Positions 1 through 7,704 of a stretch of DNA of 9,616 nt are shown here, in pieces (position 1 is the first letter of the stretch; each line of letters starts with the position of its first letter). The notes beneath the pieces are model-generated. The model was not told the DNA's origin and did no database searches. It saw only the letters and a program-made list of their open reading frames with translations. The DNA comes from DASUUI01 sp964577965 (GTDB lineage: Bacteria > Gemmatimonadota > Gemmatimonadetes > Gemmatimonadales > Gemmatimonadaceae). The stretch lies in assembly GCA_964577965.1 (NCBI GenBank), contig CAZOAT010000092.1:1-9616 (forward strand), read 5' to 3'. The position numbers and the translations under genes are program-made.

Positions 1-76
1 ACCGGCGGATACGGCACGCCCACCGGCGGATACGGCACGCCCACCGGCGGATACGGCACGCCCACCGGCGGATACG
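1..76 (+). repeat. 21-bp coding tandem repeat in the sprA N-terminal linker
   Basis: Three identical 21-bp units occupy 1-21, 22-42 and 43-63, and a fourth matches for 13 bp (64-76) before diverging. The array reaches the left edge, so the copy number is unknown. In the sprA frame (codons starting at base 2) each unit reads PADTARP, a Pro- and charge-rich linker typical of the disordered stretch between a signal peptide and the folded part of an envelope protein. The unit length is a multiple of three, so copy-number change would alter linker length without shifting the frame. There are no unique spacers between units, so this is not a CRISPR array. Confidence 0.9.
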
Positions 77-3000
77 TCGCAGCGACCCCCGCTGGGCGTT
101 CGAATCCGGCTGGGTACTGATACACTCCCATTGCAGCTTCCGCCCATCCGCAGGCTCGGGGAGCGCGAATCGTACGTCCGCGCCCAGGAGCAGATCGCGG
201 AGGCACGGGCCACGGCGTTCCAGCAGAACATGCGGACGGTCCTCGAATCGGCATGGGGACAGGTCGCGGCGCAGACGTTCGCCACCGGCCGTGCTGCGCC
301 GGCATACCCCGGCGAGCCGCCTCCGCGGCGTGTTCCAACTGTGGGCGATCGCGCAGCTGCCGTGCTGGAGGATTACACTGACCTCGTGGTGGAGCTCGAC
401 AGCCGCGTGGAGCTGCGCGGCGAGCAGACGCGGAACGCCCGCTGCGCTCCGGGTTTGCCGTTCGATCCCGTGGCTAACTGCCGATCGGGTTTCGAGCCGC
501 TGTTTGAGTTCCAGGCGTCACTGCGCGCCGGCGGCGTGATCGCCGACCGCGTGAACGTGAACGTTGACTACGATTCGCAGCGGGAGTTCGAGTCCTCGAA
601 CAACATCTCCATAGCCTACTCTGGGAAGGGGAACGAATTCCTCGAGCGGTTCGAGATCGGCAACGTTTCCTTTCAGCCGCCGCGATCGCAGTTCATCACT
701 GCGGGGATCCCGAGTAACAACACGGGGCTTCAGGCGATCACCCGCATGGGTCCGTTCCGGCTGCGCGGCATTCTCGCGCAGCAGAAGGGGCATGTCGTGC
801 GGGACCGTACCTTCACTGTCGGCGACCGTACGCTGAAGGCGATCGAGCGCGCCATCGAGGACTACCAGTTCGAGCCCCGGCGCTTCTTCTTCACGGTGGA
901 TCCGAGACTGCTGCAGGGCTACCCCAACATCGATCTCCTCGACCAGTCGAGGATGTCGCTGCGCGCTGCGTCACTGCCGGATACGCTGCGGCCCTCCCGG
1001 CTCGCGGTCTACCGGCTCCTGATTGGCGGCCAGCCGCCCAACCCCAGCGGACCGCAGTTCAGGCTGCTCGGAGATCCGTTGTCGCGTCGCGGGCAGGTGT
1101 ATGAGTACCTGCGCGAAGGAGTCGATTATTACGCCGATCCGTCGCTGCTCTGGATCGCGCTCGTGCGGCCTCTCTCGCTGAACAACGAGCGGCTGGTCGT
1201 GGCGTATCACGTGCGCATCAACGGTGTGGATACGGTGCACGTCTCGACCGGCGGAACACCCGACATCGAGTTCGTTGGCGATCGTGAGCAGTTCGCCAAT
1301 CTGCTGTGGGATCCTCAGGTGAAGCCCGGCGACGACGCTTTCGAGCGCGAGATCCGCAGCATCTACCGGCTGGGCGGGTCTGACATCGTCCGCGGCTCGG
1401 TGAGTCTCAAGCTCGTGACCGGACCGAACGAAGACCAGGAGCGGCCCGCCGCGGGCGGCGCGGAGACGTACCTGCAGCTGTTCGGCCTCGCTCAGGCGAC
1501 CAACAGCTCGAGCTTCGACGTCGACAACCGGCTGTGGCCGCGACCGACCGATCCCAACCTGCAGGTGAGCTTCGCCGCGGCGGCGACGCGCACGCTGCGC
1601 GACCAGTTCGTGGTGCTCCCGTCCGTGAAACCGTTCGCCAGCAACGGGCTCACGCAGGGGAACGCGGCGAACGACGCCATGTACATGACGCCTTCCGAGT
1701 ACTTCAGCGGTCCGCGTCGGCCGCAGACCGTGTACTACATCCGCACCCGGTATCAGGCTGAAGGCGGAGGCGAGGGTGGTTCCATAATGCTCGGCTCCGT
1801 CCAGCTGCGGCCAAGTTCGGAGCGGATCACTGTGGACGGGATTCCGCTCGTGCGCGGCGTGGACTACGTCGTGGACTACGATCTGGGGCGGGTGAGCTTC
1901 ACTCGCTCGGATACGCTTTTCTACCGTCCGCGACAGGTGACCGTCAACTACGAGGAGAACCCGCTGTTCGCCGACACGCCAACCTCGATTTTCGGCGGCA
2001 CGGCGGAGCTTAGCCTCGAGAAGGGGGAGCTGACGTTCACCGCGCTCTCTCAGGCGCAGAACACGACATTCACCCGGCCTCTCCTCGGCTTCGAGCCGGC
2101 TTCCACTCTCATGGCGGGTGTCGGTGGCGCTTTCGCGTTCGATGCTGAGCCGCTGCGCCAGCTGGTGTCCCGCCTTCCATGGGGTGAGACGAGCGTGCCG
2201 GCGCGTATCAACGTGAATGGCGAGTTTGCGATCAGCGTACCGAAGCCGAACGCGGCGGGTCAGGCGTACATCGAGTCGTTCGAGGGAGACGGGGGGATCC
2301 CGATCCCGCTGGAGGACCGGCTCTGGTACTACAGCAGTCAGCCTGCGCTCGGGAGCTTCATCAGCACCCGGTACGGCTCCAATGCCCTTGACCTGCAGCG
2401 CGCAAGCACGATGGCCTGGCAGAGCTCGGGACTCGATCGGAACGGGCGGGTGGTGACCTACTCCATCAGCCAGATAGATCCGCAGACAGAGTTGTTCGGC
2501 GCAGGGGTTACGGGCCCGGAGCCGCTGCTGTGGCTCACGCTGTACCCACTCACTGTGCGCGGGCTGTATAACGCTGAAACGAACCGGTACGACTGGCAGT
2601 CGATCTCCGCCACCAGCGGCCGCCGCTGGCGCTCGATCAGAACACCGCTCGGCCCATCCGGTACCGATCTCAGCCGGGTCGAGAACATCGAGTTCTGGGC
2701 CCAGATTCCGGTCTCCACCACCGCGCGCCCGCGCAATCCCGTGCTCGTCTTCGACTTCGGCGAGGTCTCGGAAAACACCGTCGCGTTCCAACCGGAAGCT
2801 GCGAGCATCCGCCTGCACCCCTCGGGCGCACAGGACACTCTGTTCTCCGGCGCACGTCTCGCCGGGTTCGACCGCCTGGACAGCGAGCGCGATCCGTTCT
2901 CCCGCGCGTTCAACGTCACGGTGAATGATCGCGGCCTCCCGGGAGATCGCGCTGACTCGCTGACAGTCGTCACTGACACTACCGGCGTCCAGGTGACCAC

Positions 3001-6000
3001 GGTGGAGGACGACTTCCCCGTGTGCACCGCCGGCTTCCGCATCGTCCACCTCCTGGGCGACAGCCGCGCGAACTGCACAGTCGCGAACAATCGGCTCGAT
3101 GAGGAAGACATCGATTCGGACAACGTTCTGAATCTCACGAGCGCGGAGCGCGACCTCGAGCAATGGCGTCGCTATGTCATCGATCTTGCCACTGCGCAGT
3201 TCACCCGCCGTGGCGCGTGCTCCGCCCCCACGCAGACGCTCAACGCTCCGCAAGCGGACAGCGTCTGCTGGGTCTTCTTCAGGGTTCCGTTTCGCGCGCC
3301 AAGCGATTCGCTCGGTGCGCCGCTGCTGCGGCGCACCCGCGCGATGCGGATAACGCTCCTGTCAGCGACAGGGCTCGGCGAGAACGAATTCAGCCAGGTA
3401 GCGATTGCGCGTCTAAGGCTTGCGGGCGCGCCGTGGCTGAAGCGTGACGACCGGGCGCTGCGAGGGCTCGGGGGCGTGGAGCCGGCGGGGGGCTTCGTCG
3501 CCGCCGGCGTGATCGGCACGCAGGACAGAAACGCACCGGGCAGCGTGAGCTACGAATCCCCGCCGGGTGTCGTGGACGAGCCCGACTCCAAGACCGCCGC
3601 GTTTTCACCGACGCGGGTGCAGATCAACGAGCGATCGCTCCGGCTCACGGCCGGCGGCGTGGAACCGCTGCAACGGGCGGAGGCGTTCTACAGGTTCCCG
3701 GAGGGGCAGAAGAATTTCCTCGGATACAGGGAGCTGAGGCTGTGGGCGCGCGGAATCGGTGCGGGCTGGGGCGAGGATGGCGAGATGCAGTTCTACGTGA
3801 AGATCGGCCGCGATCCTCACAATTTCTATCTGTACCGAACGCCCCTTGACGGGGGCACGACACGGGCGGCGTGGCTGCCCGAGATCCGGGTGGACTTCGA
3901 CCAGATAATCGCGCTCCGCGCGCAGGTGCAGAACGCTTTCCTGCAGGGCACGCAGCGCAACACGTGCAGCGGGATCGACTCTGTCTTCATCGCGGCCACA
4001 CTGCCGCCGCCGGGCGCAGACGAGCCTTATGCCGCGTGCGCGAACGGATACGTCGTTTACACGGTTGATCCGGTGACCAGTGCTCCCAACCTCGCATCGG
4101 TGCAGGAGCTCAGCGTGGGCATGCTGCGGTTGCCGGCCGACGCCAGCGGCCCAGCGATCGCCCCTAGCGACACGCTCGAACTATGGGTGGACGACATCCG
4201 CCTTGGTGGCGTGGTGAATCAGCCAGGCCTCGCCGGTCAGATCGGTGCGACGATCATCGCCAGTGACTTCGCTGACGTGCGCGTGAGCCTCACGCGCAGG
4301 GATGCACACTTCCGGCAGCTGGCCGAGCGCCCGTCATATCTGACTTCGACGGGCGTGGACATCAGCACCGCGTTCCGCCTGGAGAAGCTGTTCCCGAGGT
4401 CTCTCGCGCTGTCCATTCCGGTGACGTTCAACTACTCGTCGGCCGCGGATGACCCGCTGTACCTGTCGCAGAGCGACATTCAGGCAGACGTGGTTGACGG
4501 CCTGCGGTCGCCGCGATCGAGTGCGACGTCGTACTCGATTCAGGTGAGGCGCGCGGAACCGCTGGGCGGGTCGCTGGCCGACGCGATCATGGATAACCTG
4601 ACGCTCACCAGCACGTACACGGCGGCGCATTCCAGATCGGAATATCAGAGCGGCGACGCGTCGCGCTTCACACTTGGCTTCGACTTCAACGTGTCGCGCG
4701 CGCTCTTTCCCGAAGCATCCCGCTGGGCGCCTGCCGATCTGTACTTCACCAGCATCTTCACGCGGTCGCGCGACGACAGGCAGGCGTTCCTTTCGCCAGC
4801 CGAGTTGCCGGTGACCGCGGCGCCAAGCGTCGGGGGCCTGACGAAAACATGGAGGAACGGGACGGTGGTGGCATTCCGTCCGTGGACAGGCGTCAGCGGA
4901 CGGCTCGACTTCGCCTCAGTGAGGGATCTGCGGAACTACGGCACGGAAGGCCCGCTCGGCGTCATCGAGAATATCGACCGCAGCACTGTTGCGGGGTTGG
5001 ACGTGGGTGCGGAGCGGGAGCGTGCGGTGCAGTCGTCGCTCAACCTCGCGCCGCAGTTCAGCGTCTGGTTCCGCCCGCGTCTGGACTTCGCCAGCAGCTA
5101 CAGCATGGTGCGCGACCCGAACGCTCCGCTCGCGACGGTCCCGAGCGGCCAGGCGACCGGCTTTCACCGGGCCGTGCCGCGGCGACTGGCGAACACCCAG
5201 ACGCTGAACGCCGGTACGTCGCTCGACTGGGTCGAACTGCTCACTGTCGTCGATTCGGCGGGCCTGGGCCGGCGTTTCGCGGGCGCCATCCGGCCATTCG
5301 ATTTCAGCGTCAACCGCACGGTGCTCTCGTTGTACGACGCGACGTCCCAGACGCCGCCACTGTCGTACCAGTTCGCCCTGGGCGGCGCGTCTGCGTTCAG
5401 GTCCATTCGAGGGAGTCCGGCAACCGCAGCGGGCGTGAACAATCAGGTGACGCTCAACCAGGAGATCCGGCTTCCGCTCGGCGCCTGGCTGGTGGGCCGC
5501 TATCACCAGATCACGCTCCGGAACTGGACACGCCGTTTCGACCGGACGCACGCGGTGACGGACGGCGCGCAGGTCACCTTCCCGGATCTCGCGCTCCGGT
5601 GGAGCGGCCGGCCCGCGGGTCTCTCCGATATATGGTCGAGTCTCGGACTCACTGCCCGGATAGTGGAGACACAGCAGGAGTTCGGGAACCCGCTGCCCGG
5701 CGGGTCGGATCTGCGGGATGACAGAAGCGTGCTGCACAGCCGCAGCTATCCAGTTACCGCGTCCGCAGTGTGGCAGGCGATTCCGGGGCTGACCACCAGC
5801 GTGACCGTCGCACGCACGAAGCGCGAGGAGCAGCGACCGGGGCTGGAAATGCGGTCGAGCTCAAACGATCTCAGCTTCGACCTGGCCAGGCCGTTCACGC
5901 TGCCCGGCGGCCTCTCCGCGAACGGTCCACTGCGGATGAGGCTCAGCTATCAGGGCGGTGAGGTCTCTAACTTTGTGGTGAACCCGCTGGCAATTGGGAA

Positions 6001-6187
6001 TCTGAGCAGGATCACGGAGAATGGTCGCAGGGCGTGGACGTTCTCGGCGGATACCGACGTCGCGGAGAACCTGGCGTCGAGCTTCGTGTTCTCCCGCGTG
6101 CTCAGCTTCGACCGCAACCTCAACCGCAGATTCACTCAGACTATTCTGAGCGCCGTTCTGCACATGCAGTTCTTCGGGGGTAACTGA
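2..6187 (+). CDS. sprA: SprA/Sov-family outer-membrane translocon protein of type IX secretion (5' end beyond window)
   Basis: SprA is the giant outer-membrane beta-barrel through which type IX cargo leaves the periplasm; in gliding Bacteroidetes it is also needed for motility. The frame is open from base 2 to the TGA at 6185-6187, giving 2061 visible residues against about 2400-2500 in Flavobacterium SprA or Porphyromonas Sov. The first start codon in frame is TTG at 131, but the protein from there has no signal peptide. Upstream codons continue as a Pro-rich (PADTARP)n linker followed by RPPLGVRIRLGTDTLP, so the true start lies left of the window. Numbering from 131, SprA-like blocks are: NNISIAYSGKGNEFLERFEIGNVSF region (about 157-181), AYIESFEGDGG (712-722), VENIEFWAQIP (850-860), LGYRELRLWARG (1197-1208), DTLELWVDDIRLGG (1347-1360), and a C-terminal barrel ending LSFDRNLNRRFTQTI...MQFFGGN. 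Eight cysteines fall in four local pairs. The stop abuts the next gene's GTG. Family assignment is from remembered motifs and is strong; the true N-terminus is unseen. Confidence 0.92.
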   Translation, partial: PADTARPPADTARPPADTARPPADTSQRPPLGVRIRLGTDTLPLQLPPIRRLGERESYVRAQEQIAEARATAFQQNMRTVLESAWGQVAAQTFATGRAAPAYPGEPPPRRVPTVGDRAAAVLEDYTDLVVELDSRVELRGEQTRNARCAPGLPFDPVANCRSGFEPLFEFQASLRAGGVIADRVNVNVDYDSQREFESSNNISIAYSGKGNEFLERFEIGNVSFQPPRSQFITAGIPSNNTGLQAITRMGPFRLRGILAQQKGHVVRDRTFTVGDRTLKAIERAIEDYQFEPRRFFFTVDPRLLQGYPNIDLLDQSRMSLRAASLPDTLRPSRLAVYRLLIGGQPPNPSGPQFRLLGDPLSRRGQVYEYLREGVDYYADPSLLWIALVRPLSLNNERLVVAYHVRINGVDTVHVSTGGTPDIEFVGDREQFANLLWDPQVKPGDDAFEREIRSIYRLGGSDIVRGSVSLKLVTGPNEDQERPAAGGAETYLQLFGLAQATNSSSFDVDNRLWPRPTDPNLQVSFAAAATRTLRDQFVVLPSVKPFASNGLTQGNAANDAMYMTPSEYFSGPRRPQTVYYIRTRYQAEGGGEGGSIMLGSVQLRPSSERITVDGIPLVRGVDYVVDYDLGRVSFTRSDTLFYRPRQVTVNYEENPLFADTPTSIFGGTAELSLEKGELTFTALSQAQNTTFTRPLLGFEPASTLMAGVGGAFAFDAEPLRQLVSRLPWGETSVPARINVNGEFAISVPKPNAAGQAYIESFEGDGGIPIPLEDRLWYYSSQPALGSFISTRYGSNALDLQRASTMAWQSSGLDRNGRVVTYSISQIDPQTELFGAGVTGPEPLLWLTLYPLTVRGLYNAETNRYDWQSISATSGRRWRSIRTPLGPSGTDLSRVENIEFWAQIPVSTTARPRNPVLVFDFGEVSENTVAFQPEAASIRLHPSGAQDTLFSGARLAGFDRLDSERDPFSRAFNVTVNDRGLPGDRADSLTVVTDTTGVQVTTVEDDFPVCTAGFRIVHLLGDSRANCTVANNRLDEEDIDSDNVLNLTSAERDLEQWRRYVIDLATAQFTRRGACSAPTQTLNAPQADSVCWVFFRVPFRAPSDSLGAPLLRRTRAMRITLLSATGLGENEFSQVAIARLRLAGAPWLKRDDRALRGLGGVEPAGGFVAAGVIGTQDRNAPGSVSYESPPGVVDEPDSKTAAFSPTRVQINERSLRLTAGGVEPLQRAEAFYRFPEGQKNFLGYRELRLWARGIGAGWGEDGEMQFYVKIGRDPHNFYLYRTPLDGGTTRAAWLPEIRVDFDQIIALRAQVQNAFLQGTQRNTCSGIDSVFIAATLPPPGADEPYAACANGYVVYTVDPVTSAPNLASVQELSVGMLRLPADASGPAIAPSDTLELWVDDIRLGGVVNQPGLAGQIGATIIASDFADVRVSLTRRDAHFRQLAERPSYLTSTGVDISTAFRLEKLFPRSLALSIPVTFNYSSAADDPLYLSQSDIQADVVDGLRSPRSSATSYSIQVRRAEPLGGSLADAIMDNLTLTSTYTAAHSRSEYQSGDASRFTLGFDFNVSRALFPEASRWAPADLYFTSIFTRSRDDRQAFLSPAELPVTAAPSVGGLTKTWRNGTVVAFRPWTGVSGRLDFASVRDLRNYGTEGPLGVIENIDRSTVAGLDVGAERERAVQSSLNLAPQFSVWFRPRLDFASSYSMVRDPNAPLATVPSGQATGFHRAVPRRLANTQTLNAGTSLDWVELLTVVDSAGLGRRFAGAIRPFDFSVNRTVLSLYDATSQTPPLSYQFALGGASAFRSIRGSPATAAGVNNQVTLNQEIRLPLGAWLVGRYHQITLRNWTRRFDRTHAVTDGAQVTFPDLALRWSGRPAGLSDIWSSLGLTARIVETQQEFGNPLPGGSDLRDDRSVLHSRSYPVTASAVWQAIPGLTTSVTVARTKREEQRPGLEMRSSSNDLSFDLARPFTLPGGLSANGPLRMRLSYQGGEVSNFVVNPLAIGNLSRITENGRRAWTFSADTDVAENLASSFVFSRVLSFDRNLNRRFTQTILSAVLHMQFFGGN
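6176..6181 (+). promoter_or_regulatory. Possible Shine-Dalgarno for the QC-like lipoprotein gene
   Basis: A GGGGGT run inside the last codons of sprA lies 6 nt before the GTG at 6188. It is G-rich rather than a clear AGGAGG, so the match is moderate. With the sprA stop directly adjacent, termination-reinitiation could also supply ribosomes to the downstream gene. Confidence 0.35.
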
Positions 6188-7102
6188 GTGCCTGCACTGG
6201 CTGCGTTTCTCTGTCTTCTCGTTGCTGCCTGTGGCGGCCGGGGAAACGAACCGGTTTCAGCTCCCCCCACCGGGTTCAGCGGCACCGCCGCATATGAGTA
6301 CGCGAGAACGCAGCTCGAATTCGGGCCGCGCATTCCGGGCTCGGAAGGGTGGCGACTGACGGGTGACTGGCTCGTGGCGAAGCTCGGCGAGAGCGCGGAC
6401 ACCGTTATGGAGCAGCGCTGGAACCACAGGACTGCCACCGGTGACACTATCCCGATGCGCAACATTCTCGCCCGGTTCAGGCCCGATATGCAGGAGCGAG
6501 TGCTGTACGTGGGACACTGGGACACGCGGCCGACCTCCGATGCAGCCGACGACCCGGCAGACCGCGACACGCCTGTTCCCGGCGCCAACGACAACGCCGG
6601 AGGCGTGGGGCTGCTGCTCGCACTCGCCGACGTGCTGAAGAACACGGTGCCGGCATACGGAGTTGATATCCTGCTGGTGGACGGAGAGGACTACGGCAGT
6701 TTCGACCGGATGGAAGACGTGCTGATCGGATCCACCTACTTCGCCGCCAATCTGCCGGACAGCGGCTACCGTCCGCTGTTCGGTGTTGTGTGGGACATGA
6801 TCGGCGACCGGGACCTGCGCATCAGGCAGGAAGGCCACTCGCTGAATGGAGCGCCTGAAGTCGTCGCACGGGTCTGGAACCTGGCAGCCGATCGCGGGCT
6901 GTCTCATGTGTTCGTGCCCGAGCCCGGCATCGCGGTCACGGATGATCACGTTCCGCTGCTGCAGGCCGGGCTTCGCGTGATCGACGTGATAGACATCGAC
7001 TACGAGCACCACCACAAGCCGACGGACACGATCGACAAGATCTCACCGGCATCGTTGCAGATGGTTGGAGATGTGGCTGCTGCGCTGGTGCTCTGGAAAT
7101 AG
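6188..7102 (+). CDS. M28-family zinc-dependent lipoprotein, probable type II glutaminyl cyclase (or aminopeptidase)
   Basis: A 304-residue predicted lipoprotein. Residues 1-14 are hydrophobic and end in a lipobox, LVAAC, with C15 as the lipidation site; the n-region unusually lacks Lys/Arg. The mature part has the M28 metal-site layout: GHWDTRP (H110, D112), GANDNAGG (D135), VDGEDYG (catalytic-base position E167, then D168), WDMIGD (D203), TDDHVPLL (252-259) and EHHHKPTDT (H276). The HWD-R-P, DGEDYG, DMIGD and DDH blocks resemble bacterial animal-type glutaminyl cyclases, such as that of Porphyromonas, more than ordinary aminopeptidases. Such enzymes convert N-terminal Gln to pyroglutamate on exported proteins. 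The cyclase-typical Trp before the last zinc His is His here (H275). The GTG start directly follows the sprA TGA, and the in-frame stop at 6185-6187 rules out a longer form. An M28 aminopeptidase is the main alternative. Confidence 0.82.
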   Translation: MPALAAFLCLLVAACGGRGNEPVSAPPTGFSGTAAYEYARTQLEFGPRIPGSEGWRLTGDWLVAKLGESADTVMEQRWNHRTATGDTIPMRNILARFRPDMQERVLYVGHWDTRPTSDAADDPADRDTPVPGANDNAGGVGLLLALADVLKNTVPAYGVDILLVDGEDYGSFDRMEDVLIGSTYFAANLPDSGYRPLFGVVWDMIGDRDLRIRQEGHSLNGAPEVVARVWNLAADRGLSHVFVPEPGIAVTDDHVPLLQAGLRVIDVIDIDYEHHHKPTDTIDKISPASLQMVGDVAAALVLWK

Positions 7103-7140
7103 GCAGCTACCGCAAGAGAATGCTCTTCCCTGCACGATCC

Positions 7141-7189
7141 CGTAATCACACCGCCGCTGGCCGGTACAAAGATTCTCCGTGTGATTACG
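7141..7189. promoter_or_regulatory. Perfect 11-bp inverted repeat spanning the comEA-like start codon
   Basis: CGTAATCACAC at 7141-7151 is the exact reverse complement of GTGTGATTACG at 7179-7189, with 27 bp between. The right arm contains the GTG start (7181-7183). In RNA the arms could pair and hide the start codon; in DNA they could be half-sites for a dimeric regulator. No T-tract follows, so a terminator is unlikely. The dyad is seen directly; its role is inference. Confidence 0.55.
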
Positions 7190-7648
7190 AGTTCCGAAAG
7201 AAAGGCTCTCCTCTTTCTTGCCGCGGTCATATCCCTTGGCACCGGCGCCCGCGTCGTTCGCGCCCGCACCGCTGACGGCCCCGCTGAATCAAGCCGCGTC
7301 GCACTCTCCGCTCAGCTCGCCCGTGTAGATTCCGTACGGAAGGGGCGCCGCATGAAAAGTGGGCGCGCCCCCCTAAAACCGGCCGCAGTCGCCCAGGGTG
7401 ACCCGCCGATTGATATCGACCAGGCGGCCGCGCTCGAGATTCAGCGCCTCCCCGGCATCGGAAAGGTCGTCGCCGAACGAATCGTCTCCAACCGTGACAG
7501 CTTCGGCACTTTCGGCTCGCTGAAGGACCTTCAGAGGGTCAAGGGAGTGGGGCCGAAGCTCGCCGAGCGCATCCGTCCCCACGTGACGTTCTCGGGGGTT
7601 GCGCGTCCTCTGAACGCAGTGATTTCGCCCGGACGTGCGCTGCAGTGA
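7181..7648 (+). CDS. ComEA-like membrane-anchored helix-hairpin-helix DNA-binding protein
   Basis: A 155-residue protein with a short basic N-terminus, a hydrophobic stretch at about residues 9-23 (ALLFLAAVISLGTGA) acting as a membrane anchor or uncleaved signal, a basic low-complexity linker (about 24-75), and a C-terminal ComEA-type (HhH)2 domain. That domain starts IDIDQAAALEIQRLPGIG (77-94); the two hairpins are LPGIGKVVAERIV (90-102) and VKGVGPKLAERIR (120-132). This family binds double-stranded DNA without sequence specificity and, in competent bacteria, receives or ratchets incoming DNA in the periplasm. GTG at 7181 is the first usual start after the upstream stop and is required to include the anchor; no good Shine-Dalgarno is visible. 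It lies 78 bp after the lipoprotein gene and runs into pilB, which suits a role in pilus-linked DNA uptake. A generic HhH protein with another role cannot be excluded. Confidence 0.85.
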   Translation: MITSSERKALLFLAAVISLGTGARVVRARTADGPAESSRVALSAQLARVDSVRKGRRMKSGRAPLKPAAVAQGDPPIDIDQAAALEIQRLPGIGKVVAERIVSNRDSFGTFGSLKDLQRVKGVGPKLAERIRPHVTFSGVARPLNAVISPGRALQ

Positions 7649-7704
7649 AGGGCGTGCGCCGCGGGCTTCTCGCGTCCACAGGTGACCGCCGTAAACACTC
7701 CCAG

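Noticed and set aside
1..76. CRISPR array
   Set aside because: The 21-bp units are directly adjacent with no unique spacers, and they are in frame with a coding region.
1..120. Open frame 1 across the repeat (TGGYGTP units) ending at TGA 118-120, as the tail of an upstream gene
   Set aside because: The same bases in frame 2 continue without a stop into sprA, and a Pro-rich PADTARP linker ahead of the SprA N-terminus explains them better. Without upstream sequence this is not fully excluded.
971..3253. 760-codon open frame on the minus strand
   Set aside because: It lies opposite conserved SprA sequence; its composition (Arg, Glu, His, Val rich, no recognisable domain) is that of an antisense shadow in GC-rich coding DNA.
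4849..5721. 290-codon open frame on the plus strand inside sprA
   Set aside because: Out-of-frame shadow, Arg/Gly/Ala rich with no domain, and the sprA frame continues through it intact.
7114..7127. AAGAG-AATG-CTCTT hairpin as a terminator of the lipoprotein gene
   Set aside because: Only 5 bp, not GC-rich, and not followed by a T tract.
7103..7180. Sigma-70 type promoter (TACAAA at 7165-7170)
   Set aside because: No acceptable -35 at the right distance, so not supportable.
7145..7185. CRP/FNR-like site from the TCACA and TGTGA half-sites
   Set aside because: The half-sites are in the opposite order and far too widely spaced for the TGTGA-N6-TCACA pattern.
7645..7704. GTG 7645 as the pilB start, giving a 4-bp overlap
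   Set aside because: Attractive for coupling, but it adds 20 basic residues before a domain that normally starts near the N-terminus, and no ribosome site is seen. Kept as an alternative only.
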